From Hyphomicrobiales bacterium (lineage in GTDB: Bacteria; Pseudomonadota; Alphaproteobacteria; Parvibaculales; Parvibaculaceae), in assembly GCA_015655095.1 (NCBI GenBank), contig JAATFR010000406.1:1-5415 (forward strand): a stretch of DNA of 5,415 nucleotides, read 5' to 3'. Shown here one piece after another: positions 1 through 5,415 of the stretch (the first letter of the stretch is position 1; every line of letters begins with the position of its first letter). A program made the position numbers and the translations under genes. The notes below the pieces were generated by a model. The model was not told where the DNA came from. It was given only the letters and a program-made list of their open reading frames with translations, and made no database searches.

Positions 1-560
1 GGGATGCGGATGGAGCCGCCTGTATCCGTGCCAAAAGCCGCGGCGGCGAGCCCCCGGGACACCGACACCGCCGCCCCGGATGACGAACCGCCCGGCACCC
101 GCTCGACATGGCTGTCGAACGGATTGGCCGGCGTGCCGAAATGGGGATTGATGCCAAGGCCGGAAAAAGCGAATTCGGTCATGGTCGTCCGCCCGAGCGC
201 GACGAGCCCCGCCCGGGTTGCGCGCCCCACCACCTCGGCATCGTGTGCGGCGATATTATCGGCCCTGAGCAGCGAACCGCTCGCCGTCGCCGTGCCTTCA
301 AGGTCGAACAGGTCCTTCCATGAGACCGGCACCCCGTCGAGCAGCCCCCGCCGCTGACCGTTCCGGGCCCTTTCCGCAGCGGCCCCGGCTTCCCGGACCG
401 TGCGCTTTTCCAGAAACGAGATATAGATTCGCCGGTCCGGATCGAGCTTCTTCGCACGGTCGAGATAGAAACGCGCCAGATCACGGGGATCGAGCCTGCC
501 CGCGCCAATCAGGCGGCCCAGCGCGAGGGCGGAGGTATTTTCGTCAAAAAGGGCAGGCAT
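1..560 (-). CDS. Amidase-signature family hydrolase, N-terminal part (cut by window edge)
   Basis: The gene reads leftward from an ATG at 560 and is still open at position 1, giving 186 whole codons of a family whose members usually have about 450-500 residues. The complete Ser-cisSer-Lys triad of the amidase-signature fold is visible: Lys82 in GVPVSWKDLFD, cis-Ser159 in VPGGSSSGAAV, and nucleophile Ser183 in TDTGGSIR. The 24-residue gap between the two serines matches that of GatA. Family members hydrolyse amide bonds in small amides, peptides or nitrile-derived amides, and GatA uses the same fold in tRNA amidation. No signal peptide is seen, so a cytoplasmic enzyme is inferred. The start is supported by AGGAG (571-567, minus strand) 6 nt upstream. 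The absence of gatC or gatB next to it in the visible part, and the wording around the motifs, favour a stand-alone amidase over GatA, but the substrate cannot be told. The family call is secure; the specific function is open. Confidence 0.93.
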   Translation of the reverse strand, partial: MPALFDENTSALALGRLIGAGRLDPRDLARFYLDRAKKLDPDRRIYISFLEKRTVREAGAAAERARNGQRRGLLDGVPVSWKDLFDLEGTATASGSLLRADNIAAHDAEVVGRATRAGLVALGRTTMTEFAFSGLGINPHFGTPANPFDSHVERVPGGSSSGAAVSVSRGLAAAAFGTDTGGSIRI

Positions 561-597
561 CGGGGGCTCCTGTGGTCGGGGCAAGCCTAGGCCATTT

Positions 598-626
598 TTT
601 ATCCCCGGTTTCGTACATTTCGCCAA
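598..626 (-). promoter_or_regulatory. Candidate promoter of the amidase gene
   Basis: On the minus strand there is a TTGGCG -35-like box (626-621), a 17-nt spacer and a GATAAA -10-like box (603-598). Each hexamer matches 4 of 6 bases of the sigma-70-type consensus and the spacing is ideal. Transcription would start near 591, leaving a leader of about 30 nt before the ATG at 560. The assignment rests on the motif and position alone. Confidence 0.45.
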
Positions 627-639
627 AGCCTGCTATAAA
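612..639 (+). promoter_or_regulatory. Candidate promoter of the pyrF-trpFBA-accD-folC operon
   Basis: TATAAA at 634-639 is a good -10-like box in an otherwise GC-rich region. The hexamer CGTACA at 612-617 is a weak -35 candidate (3 of 6 bases) with a 16-nt spacer. A start about 7 nt after the -10 box falls at 646-649, on or just before the pyrF ATG. This is the only obvious promoter-like site upstream of the plus-strand gene cluster. The -10 box is convincing by eye; the -35 box is weak. Confidence 0.45.
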
Positions 640-648
640 ACCGCCCTT

Positions 649-1353
649 ATGAGCAACTTGCCTGCAAATCCCGTTTTCTGCGCCCTCGACACGACCGACA
701 GCGTCCGTGCCGCCACGCTCGCCCATAGCCTCAAGGGCGCGGTCGGCGGGCTCAAACTCGGACTGGAATTCTTTTACGCCTGCGGGCATGCGGGCTACCG
801 GACCGTGGCCGAGGCGGGCCTGCCGCTCTTTCTGGACCTCAAGCTCCACGACATTCCCAACACCGTCGCGGGCGGCGTCCGCGCCTTGCTGCCGCTAAAA
901 CCCTCGATCATGACTATCCATGCCGGTGGCGGGCTTGCCATGATGAAGGCCGCCGTGGAAGCCGCCGCCGAGGCGGGCGAGCAACGTCCCCTGATCGTCG
1001 GCGTGACGGTGCTGACCAGCCTCGACCAGTCCGATCTCGCCGCCATGGGCGTGCAGGGCTCGACCGGCGAGCAGGTGCTGCGCCTTGCGGAACTGGCGGA
1101 AAAGGCGGGCCTTGATGGGGTCGTCTGCTCTGCCCATGAAATCGGGGCGCTGCGCCGCGAGCGAAGTCCGGGCTTCAAACTGATCGTGCCCGGCATCCGC
1201 CCCGCTGGCGCCGCCATCGGCGACCAGAAGCGGGTGATGAGCCCGGCCGACGCGCTGGCGCTGGGCGCCGACGTGCTGGTGATCGGCCGCCCGATCACGG
1301 ACGCCCCCGATCCCCGCGCCGCCGCCGAGGCGATCCGGGCCTCCCTCTCATGA
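649..1353 (+). CDS. pyrF: Orotidine 5'-phosphate decarboxylase
   Basis: PyrF decarboxylates OMP to UMP, the last step of de novo pyrimidine synthesis, in the cytosol. The 234-residue product has the usual length of the bacterial short-form enzyme. The N-terminal substrate strand reads FCALDT (10-15). The hallmark DLKLHDIPNTV (63-73) supplies the catalytic charged network Asp63, Lys65 and Asp68. The phosphate-gripping C-terminal parts are VPGIRP (180-185) and VIGRPIT (211-217, with Arg214). HAGGG (91-95) is a further conserved barrel strand end. The ATG at 649 has no clear Shine-Dalgarno sequence; a TATAAA box ends only 9 nt upstream, so the mRNA may be leaderless or have a very short leader. 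Its TGA overlaps the trpF ATG by 4 nt (ATGA), implying translational coupling. It appears to be the first gene of the plus-strand operon. Nothing suggests damage. Confidence 0.97.
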   Translation: MSNLPANPVFCALDTTDSVRAATLAHSLKGAVGGLKLGLEFFYACGHAGYRTVAEAGLPLFLDLKLHDIPNTVAGGVRALLPLKPSIMTIHAGGGLAMMKAAVEAAAEAGEQRPLIVGVTVLTSLDQSDLAAMGVQGSTGEQVLRLAELAEKAGLDGVVCSAHEIGALRRERSPGFKLIVPGIRPAGAAIGDQKRVMSPADALALGADVLVIGRPITDAPDPRAAAEAIRASLS

Positions 1354-2000
1354 ACGTCAAAGTCAAAATCTGCGGCCTGACCAGCGAGGACGCCGTGACG
1401 GCGGTGTCCGAGGCCGGGGTGGACTATGCGGGCTTTGTCTTCTATCCGCCAAGTCCCCGCCATCTGACGACGGCGCGCGCTGCGGAGCTTGCCGCCGGGC
1501 TGGACGAAGCGATCCTGAAGGTGGCTCTCACCGTCGATGCCGACGACCAGTTGCTCGACCAGATCATGAACAGCCTGCTGCCAGATGTCCTCCAGTTGCA
1601 GGGCAAGGAAACGCCCGAGCGCGTCGCGATGCTTGGTGAGCGCTATGGCCGGGCCATGATGAAAGCGATAGGCATCGAGAACGAAGCCGACCTCGGCCTT
1701 ATCGACGCCTACCGCGAAGTCGCCGATCTGTTGCTGTTGGACGCCAAACCGCCTAAATCAGACCGTACGCTGCCGGGTGGCAACGGCCTAGCCTTCGACT
1801 GGGGCCTGATTTCCGCCCGGCGGATCGAGGAAGACTGGCTGCTGGCGGGGGGCCTGACGCCGGAAAATGTCGCGGAGGCGATCCGGGTGACCGGCGCTCC
1901 GGGCGTAGATGTGTCATCCGGCGTTGAGAGTGCCCCCGGCGTCAAGGACCCGACGCTGATTGCAGCGTTCGTCCGGGCCGCGAAGGCGGCTGCGGCCTGA
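1350..2000 (+). CDS. trpF: Phosphoribosylanthranilate isomerase
   Basis: TrpF converts N-(5-phosphoribosyl)anthranilate to the carboxyphenylamino-deoxyribulose phosphate used by TrpC in tryptophan synthesis. The 216-residue product is a normal stand-alone single-domain barrel, not a TrpC-TrpF fusion. KICGL (6-10) carries the general base Cys8, and LLLDAK (128-133) the general acid Asp131. LPGGNGLAFDW (141-151), LAGGLTPENV (165-174) and GVDVSSGVE (185-193) form the substrate and phosphate-binding loops. The motif usually written LQLHG reads LQLQG here (81-85), with Gln84 where His is common. No Shine-Dalgarno sequence stands out before the ATG at 1350. The start lies inside the pyrF stop region (ATGA), so translation probably depends on ribosomes finishing pyrF. 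TrpC and the earlier trp genes are not in the window. Confidence 0.97.
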   Translation: MNVKVKICGLTSEDAVTAVSEAGVDYAGFVFYPPSPRHLTTARAAELAAGLDEAILKVALTVDADDQLLDQIMNSLLPDVLQLQGKETPERVAMLGERYGRAMMKAIGIENEADLGLIDAYREVADLLLLDAKPPKSDRTLPGGNGLAFDWGLISARRIEEDWLLAGGLTPENVAEAIRVTGAPGVDVSSGVESAPGVKDPTLIAAFVRAAKAAAA

Positions 2001-2021
2001 ATGGAAAGAGTGGCTGGATAG
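2001..2021 (+). other. Six-codon ORF (MERVAG) in the trpF-trpB gap
   Basis: An ATG follows the trpF TGA directly (TGAATG) and opens six codons that end at TAG 2019-2021, only 4 nt before the trpB ATG at 2026. There are no Trp codons in this frame, so it is not a classical trp attenuation leader, and there is no clear Shine-Dalgarno sequence of its own. It may be chance, or may help pass ribosomes from trpF to trpB. Existence of the frame is certain; function is speculative. Confidence 0.2.
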
Positions 2022-2025
2022 CGAG

Positions 2026-3267
2026 ATGAGTATGAAGGTTGATACGGTTGCCGTGGGCGCAACGCCCAACTCCCTGCGTTCGGGTCCGGACGGGCGGGGA
2101 CGTTTTGGCATATTCGGCGGGCGCTTCGTCGCCGAGACATTGATGCCCCTCATTCTTGATCTTGAGAAAGCCTATGACGAGGCCCGCAACGATCCGGCTT
2201 TCCATGCCGAACTGCGGGACCTCCAGCTTCACTATACCGGCCGCCCGAGCCCGCTCTATTTCGCCAGCCGCCTGACCGAAAAGCTTGGCGGCGCGAAAAT
2301 CTATTTCAAGCGCGAGGAGCTGAACCACACCGGTTCCCACAAGATCAACAATTGCCTCGGCCAGATCCTGCTGGCGCGGCGCATGGGCAAGACCCGGATC
2401 ATCGCCGAAACCGGCGCGGGCCAGCATGGCGTGGCCTCCGCCACCGTCTGCGCCAAGTTCGACCTGCCCTGCCTTGTCTATATGGGCGCGACCGACGTGG
2501 AGCGCCAGAAGCCCAATGTCTTCCGCATGCGGCTGCTGGGCGCGGATGTGACCGCTGTGACGTCAGGCTCGGGTACGCTCAAGGACGCCATGAACGAGGC
2601 GCTGCGCGACTGGGTGACGAATGTAGGCGACACCTATTATCTGATCGGCACGGTCGCCGGGCCCCATCCCTATCCCGCCATGGTGCGCGACTTCCAGTCG
2701 GTCATCGGCGAGGAAACGAAACAGCAGATCCTTGAACTTGAAGGCAAGCTGCCGGACACGCTGGTGGCCTGCGTCGGCGGCGGCTCGAACGCCATGGGCC
2801 TGTTCCACCCCTTCCTCGATGACACCGGCGTCGAGATCGTCGGCGTCGAAGCGGGCGGCCATGGCGTCGAGACGGGTGAGCATTCCGCCTCGATCACTGG
2901 CGGTTCACCAGGCGTGCTTCACGGCAACCGCACCTATCTGCTGCAAAACGATGACGGCCAGATTCTCGAAGGCCACTCCATCTCGGCGGGCCTCGACTAC
3001 CCCGGCATCGGGCCTGAGCATTCATGGCTCCACGACATAGGCCGGGTGAAATACATCAACGCCACGGACAAGGAGGCGCGCGACGCCTTCCAGGTCTGCT
3101 CAAAGCTCGAAGGCCTAATCCCCGCGCTCGAAAGCGCCCATGCGCTGGCCCACATCATCAAGGTTGCGCCTACCCTGCCCAAGGATCATGTGATCGTCAT
3201 GTGCCTGTCGGGGCGCGGCGACAAGGACGTGTTTTCGGTCGCCGAACATCTGGGAGTGGAGCTTTAA
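2026..3267 (+). CDS. trpB: Tryptophan synthase beta subunit
   Basis: TrpB joins indole with L-serine to make L-tryptophan, using PLP, in an alpha2-beta2 complex with TrpA. From the ATG at 2026 the product has 413 residues, slightly longer than the roughly 397 of the enteric enzyme because of an N-terminal extension. NHTGSHKINN contains the PLP Schiff-base Lys106. Glu128 in AETGAGQHGVA is the catalytic acid-base, 22 residues later as in Salmonella (Lys87/Glu109). CVGGGSNAMG (249-258) binds the PLP phosphate, and Ser395 in CLSGRGDKD contacts the pyridine nitrogen. FGIFGGRFVAETLM near the N-terminus is typical. The frame is open farther upstream into trpF, but no ATG, GTG or TTG lies between 1960 and 2026. 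ATG 2026 has a weak GGA 7 nt upstream; ATG 2032 (two codons later) is an alternative. The gap to trpF is 25 nt and to trpA 1 nt. Confidence 0.98.
   Translation: MSMKVDTVAVGATPNSLRSGPDGRGRFGIFGGRFVAETLMPLILDLEKAYDEARNDPAFHAELRDLQLHYTGRPSPLYFASRLTEKLGGAKIYFKREELNHTGSHKINNCLGQILLARRMGKTRIIAETGAGQHGVASATVCAKFDLPCLVYMGATDVERQKPNVFRMRLLGADVTAVTSGSGTLKDAMNEALRDWVTNVGDTYYLIGTVAGPHPYPAMVRDFQSVIGEETKQQILELEGKLPDTLVACVGGGSNAMGLFHPFLDDTGVEIVGVEAGGHGVETGEHSASITGGSPGVLHGNRTYLLQNDDGQILEGHSISAGLDYPGIGPEHSWLHDIGRVKYINATDKEARDAFQVCSKLEGLIPALESAHALAHIIKVAPTLPKDHVIVMCLSGRGDKDVFSVAEHLGVEL
3258..3261 (+). promoter_or_regulatory. Ribosome binding site of trpA inside the trpB 3' end
   Basis: GGAG lies in the last codons of trpB, 7 nt before the trpA ATG at 3269. 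It supports that start and means ribosomes ending trpB clear the site for trpA, which fits the need for equal amounts of the two subunits. Confidence 0.7.
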
Positions 3268-3268
3268 C

Positions 3269-4108
3269 ATGACCACCCGTCTGGAAACGCGCTTCGCGGC
3301 GCTTGGCAAGGAAGGCCGTGCAGCCTTTGTCGCCTTCATCACTGCGGGCGACCCCGATCAGGAAACTTCGTTCGAGCTGCTGAGCGGCCTTGCCGCCGCG
3401 GGCGCCGACGTGATCGAACTTGGCATGCCCTTCACCGATCCTATGGCGGATGGTCCCGCCATTCAGGCCTCGTCCCTGCGCGCGCTCAAGGCCGGGATCA
3501 CCATGAAGCGTACCCTAGATCTGGTGCGCCGCCTGCGGCAGGCCGACAACACCACTCCGGTCGTGTTGATGGGCTATTACAACCCGATCTACCACATGGG
3601 CGTCGAAAATTTTCTTGCACAGGCCAAGACCGCGGGCGTCGACGGCCTGATCGTCGTCGATCTGCCGCCCGAGGAAGACGATGAACTGTGCGTGCCTGCG
3701 CTCAACGCAGGGCTGAACTTCATCCGGCTCGCCACCCCTACCACCGACGACAAGCGCCTGCCCGCCGTGCTCGCCAACACCAGCGGCTTTGTCTATTACG
3801 TCTCGATCAACGGCATCACCGGTTCGGCAAGCCCCGAGGCGCGTGACGTGGCGCAGGCGATTGCCCGCATCAAGGGCCACACGAGCCTCCCCGTCGCGGT
3901 CGGCTTCGGCATCCGCACGCCGGATCAGGCGGCAAACATCGCCCGCGCGGCGGATGGCGCGGTCGTCGGCTCCGCCATCGTCAGCGCGCTGGCCGCTGAA
4001 CTTGACGCGAAAGGCAAGGCCCGGCCCGGTGCGCCAGGCCGCGTTCTTGAATTTGTCCGTACCTTGAGCGATGCCACCCACACTGCGCGCGAAAGCGCCG
4101 CTGTTTAA
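3269..4108 (+). CDS. trpA: Tryptophan synthase alpha subunit
   Basis: TrpA cleaves indole-3-glycerol phosphate to indole and glyceraldehyde 3-phosphate and channels the indole to TrpB. The product has 279 residues, a little longer than the usual 265-270, because of a short tail rich in Ala and charged residues. VIELGMPFTDPMADGPAIQ (48-66) holds both catalytic acids, Glu50 and Asp61, and the TrpB-facing loop. YYNPIYHMG (103-111), VDGLIVVDLPPEE (124-136) and YVSINGITGS (177-186) are conserved barrel strands and loops; GFGI (212-215) and VVGSAIV (232-238) complete the phosphate site. The start at ATG 3269 lies one base after the trpB TAA, with GGAG 7 nt upstream in trpB, a classic coupled trpBA junction. 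No missing residues or frameshift are seen. Confidence 0.98.
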   Translation: MTTRLETRFAALGKEGRAAFVAFITAGDPDQETSFELLSGLAAAGADVIELGMPFTDPMADGPAIQASSLRALKAGITMKRTLDLVRRLRQADNTTPVVLMGYYNPIYHMGVENFLAQAKTAGVDGLIVVDLPPEEDDELCVPALNAGLNFIRLATPTTDDKRLPAVLANTSGFVYYVSINGITGSASPEARDVAQAIARIKGHTSLPVAVGFGIRTPDQAANIARAADGAVVGSAIVSALAAELDAKGKARPGAPGRVLEFVRTLSDATHTARESAAV

Positions 4109-4110
4109 AC

Positions 4111-4115
4111 GGGAG
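4111..4115 (+). promoter_or_regulatory. Ribosome binding site that fixes the accD start
   Basis: GGGAG follows the trpA stop by 2 nt and sits 8 nt before ATG 4124. A TTG at 4118 in the same frame would be only 2 nt from this site, too close to be used, so ATG 4124 is chosen as the accD start. Confidence 0.75.
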
Positions 4116-4123
4116 ACTTGTCC

Positions 4124-5023
4124 ATGAGCTGGCTCACGAATGTTGTCCGCCCCCGAATCCAGAAGGTTTTCCGCAGCAACAAGGAAACCCCGGAAAATCT
4201 GTGGCACAAGTGCCCTGCCTGTGGGGAAATGATTTTCCATCGCGATCTGGAGGCCGCCCTCAAGGTCTGCCCCCAGTGCGGCTATCATATGCGCCTGACG
4301 GCGAAAGAGCGCCTCGCCTCGATTTTCGATGGCGGCGAATACAAGCCCGTTGCTCTGCCCACAGTTCCCCTTGATCCGCTGAAATTCCGTGATCAGAAGA
4401 AATATCCGGACCGGCTGAAGGACGCCCGTTCCAAGACAGGCATGGAGGATGCCGTGCTGGTGGGCACCGGCAATGTCAAGGGCGTCGAGGCCGTCGTCGC
4501 CGTGCAGGACTTCGCCTTCATGGGCGGTTCGCTCGGTATGGCGGCGGGCGAGGCCATCGTGCGCAGCGCCGAGGTCGCCATCGAAAAACACATTCCCCTG
4601 ATCATGGTGGCTGCGGCAGGCGGCGCGCGCATGCAGGAAGCCATCCTCGCCCTGATGCAGATGCCGCGCACCACGGTCGCCGTGCAGATGCTCCGTGAGG
4701 CGGGCGTGCCCTATATCGTGGTCCTGACCGACCCCACCACCGGCGGCGTGCTTGCCTCCTACGCCATGCTGGGCGACATCCAGATCGCGGAGAAAGGCGC
4801 GCTGATCGGCTTTTCGGGCCGCCGCGTGATTGAGCAGACGATCCGCGAAAAGCTGCCGGAAGGCTATCAGCTTGCAGAATTCCAGCTTGAGCGCGGCACC
4901 GTCGATATGGTCGTCCACCGCCACCAGCTCAAGGAAACGCTGGGACGGGTCATCCGTCTGCTGACCCACCGGCCCAAGGCGGGCGCCATCGTACCGTTCG
5001 CGCGCGTGCAGGCAACCCGCTAG
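4124..5023 (+). CDS. accD: Acetyl-CoA carboxylase carboxyltransferase subunit beta
   Basis: AccD pairs with AccA (not in this window) as the carboxyltransferase that moves CO2 from carboxybiotin on AccB to acetyl-CoA, giving malonyl-CoA for fatty-acid synthesis. The product is 299 residues, a normal bacterial length. An N-terminal zinc ribbon has four cysteines, Cys30-x2-Cys33 and Cys49-x2-Cys52. The crotonase-like carboxyltransferase core follows: DFAFMGGSLGMAAGE (129-143), AAAGGARMQEA (163-173), LTDPTTGGVLASYAMLGD (201-218), GALIGFSGRRVIEQTIREKLP (225-245) and ERGTVDMVV (256-264). The usual SGGARMQE reads AGGARMQE, which I take to be a lineage variant rather than a defect. It starts 15 nt after trpA, with GGGAG 8 nt upstream. 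Placement between trpA and folC is the alphaproteobacterial arrangement. Its stop TAG overlaps the folC ribosome binding site. Confidence 0.98.
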   Translation: MSWLTNVVRPRIQKVFRSNKETPENLWHKCPACGEMIFHRDLEAALKVCPQCGYHMRLTAKERLASIFDGGEYKPVALPTVPLDPLKFRDQKKYPDRLKDARSKTGMEDAVLVGTGNVKGVEAVVAVQDFAFMGGSLGMAAGEAIVRSAEVAIEKHIPLIMVAAAGGARMQEAILALMQMPRTTVAVQMLREAGVPYIVVLTDPTTGGVLASYAMLGDIQIAEKGALIGFSGRRVIEQTIREKLPEGYQLAEFQLERGTVDMVVHRHQLKETLGRVIRLLTHRPKAGAIVPFARVQATR

Positions 5024-5026
5024 GAG
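5022..5026 (+). promoter_or_regulatory. Ribosome binding site of folC overlapping the accD stop
   Basis: AGGAG shares two bases with the accD TAG (5021-5023) and lies 5 nt before ATG 5032. It is the strongest Shine-Dalgarno sequence in the plus-strand cluster and supports both the folC start and coupling to accD. Confidence 0.75.
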
Positions 5027-5031
5027 AGACG

Positions 5032-5415
5032 ATGACCACGAGCGATGTCATTCTGGATCGGCTGACGGGACTCCACCCCAAGCTGATCGACCTCTCGCTC
5101 GGGCGCACCTTCACCCTGCTGGCTCGGCTCGGCAATCCCCATCTCCGGGTCGCCCCCGTCTTTCATGTTGCGGGCACGAATGGCAAGGGCTCGACCTGCG
5201 CCTATCTGCGCGCCATGCTCGAAGCGCAGGGACTTGGCGTCCACTCCTACATTTCGCCTCATCTGGTGCGGTTTCATGAACGCATTCGGCTGGCGGGCCA
5301 CCCCGCCGCCGGAACCAGAAGCGCCAATATCAGCGAGCCGGAACTGGTTGCCCTGCTGGATGAATGCGAGCGGGCGAACGCGGGCGACCAGATCACTTTT
5401 TTCGAGATCACCACC
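5032..5415 (+). CDS. folC: Folylpolyglutamate synthase / dihydrofolate synthase, N-terminal part (cut by window edge)
   Basis: FolC is a cytosolic Mur-ligase-type ATP enzyme that adds glutamate to folates and, in most bacteria, also makes dihydrofolate from dihydropteroate. Only the first 128 codons are present, of an expected 420-450, and the frame is open at the right edge. The ATP-binding P-loop reads VAGTNGKGST (46-55). YISPHLVRFHERIRL (73-87) is the conserved folate-site segment following it. ISEPEL (100-105) and ITFFEITT (121-128) are the next family blocks. Between ERIRLAG and ISEPEL there are about ten extra residues (HPAAGTRSAN) where most homologues have one to three. The start is ATG 5032, 8 nt after accD, with AGGAG 5 nt upstream. 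Whether it has both synthase activities cannot be judged from this fragment. A folP-independent role is not suggested by anything seen. Confidence 0.95.
   Translation, partial: MTTSDVILDRLTGLHPKLIDLSLGRTFTLLARLGNPHLRVAPVFHVAGTNGKGSTCAYLRAMLEAQGLGVHSYISPHLVRFHERIRLAGHPAAGTRSANISEPELVALLDECERANAGDQITFFEITT

Noticed and set aside
4..357. Plus-strand open frames opposite the amidase
   Set aside because: The minus strand here encodes the amidase triad motifs at family spacing; the plus-strand product is compositionally biased and matches nothing I know.
585..600. Palindrome GCCTAGGC followed by a run of six T, resembling a terminator
   Set aside because: The 8-bp palindrome has no loop, so it cannot form a usable hairpin. 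It lies in a divergent region upstream of both genes, where a terminator is not expected.
795..1463. A 222-codon minus-strand frame opposite pyrF and the start of trpF
   Set aside because: It is antisense to a clear pyrF, has no domain I recognise and spans the coupled pyrF-trpF junction; it is a GC-bias shadow.
1982..2025. Trp codons (two TGG) in the trpB frame just upstream of its ATG, considered as a tryptophan attenuation leader
   Set aside because: There is no start codon other than CTG between 1960 and 2026 in that frame, the stretch is continuous with trpB rather than ended by a stop, and no terminator/antiterminator hairpins are visible in the 25-nt gap.
1942..2427. A 161-codon minus-strand frame across the trpF-trpB junction
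   Set aside because: It lies opposite the trpF end and the conserved trpB N-terminus and has no recognisable motifs; it is best explained as a shadow.
4118..4123. TTG at 4118 as an alternative start of accD
   Set aside because: It lies 2 nt after the GGGAG ribosome binding site, too close for use, while ATG 4124 has an 8-nt spacing and gives the usual AccD N-terminus.
3515..4969. A 484-codon open frame on the minus strand opposite trpA and accD
   Set aside because: It runs antisense to two genes with full catalytic motifs; its predicted protein is low-complexity and rich in His, Asp, Gly and Ala with no recognisable domain. Such long antisense frames are a common by-product of third-position GC bias.

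Overview
This window is a stretch of ordinary chromosomal housekeeping DNA. It is GC-rich (roughly 60-65% by eye, with strong G/C preference at third codon positions) and most likely comes from an alphaproteobacterium. The main reason is the gene order pyrF-trpF-trpB-trpA-accD-folC: a trpFBA block running directly into accD and folC is a familiar alphaproteobacterial arrangement. The wording of TrpB, TrpA and AccD also fits, for example GMPFTDPMADGP in TrpA and AAGGARMQE in AccD. Sphingomonadales or a neighbouring order is my best guess, but genus cannot be fixed from this sequence alone.

Layout: positions 1-560 (minus strand) hold the N-terminal 186 codons of an amidase-signature hydrolase that runs off the left edge. 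Positions 561-648 are an 88-bp divergent intergenic region with plausible, physically overlapping promoters for both directions. From 649 to the right edge everything is on the plus strand and tightly packed: pyrF (649-1353), trpF (1350-2000, ATGA overlap with pyrF), trpB (2026-3267), trpA (3269-4108, 1-nt gap), accD (4124-5023) and the first 128 codons of folC (from 5032, cut by the right edge). The gaps of -4, 25, 1, 15 and 8 nt, with no terminator-like hairpin between genes, point to one operon.

The genes serve four pathways. PyrF completes UMP synthesis. TrpF, TrpB and TrpA carry out the phosphoribosylanthranilate isomerase and tryptophan synthase steps (the intervening TrpC and the earlier enzymes must be encoded elsewhere). 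AccD is the carboxyltransferase beta subunit of acetyl-CoA carboxylase (fatty-acid synthesis). FolC adds glutamates to folates. All catalytic residues I could place are present, so every complete gene looks functional. No trp leader peptide or attenuator is visible.

I see no mobile element, CRISPR array, RNA gene, repeat family or convincing novel system. The points worth a second look are small: a possible leaderless start of the pyrF-led operon, overlapping divergent promoters, a six-codon ORF between trpF and trpB, a His-to-Gln change in a TrpF motif, and an extra loop in FolC.
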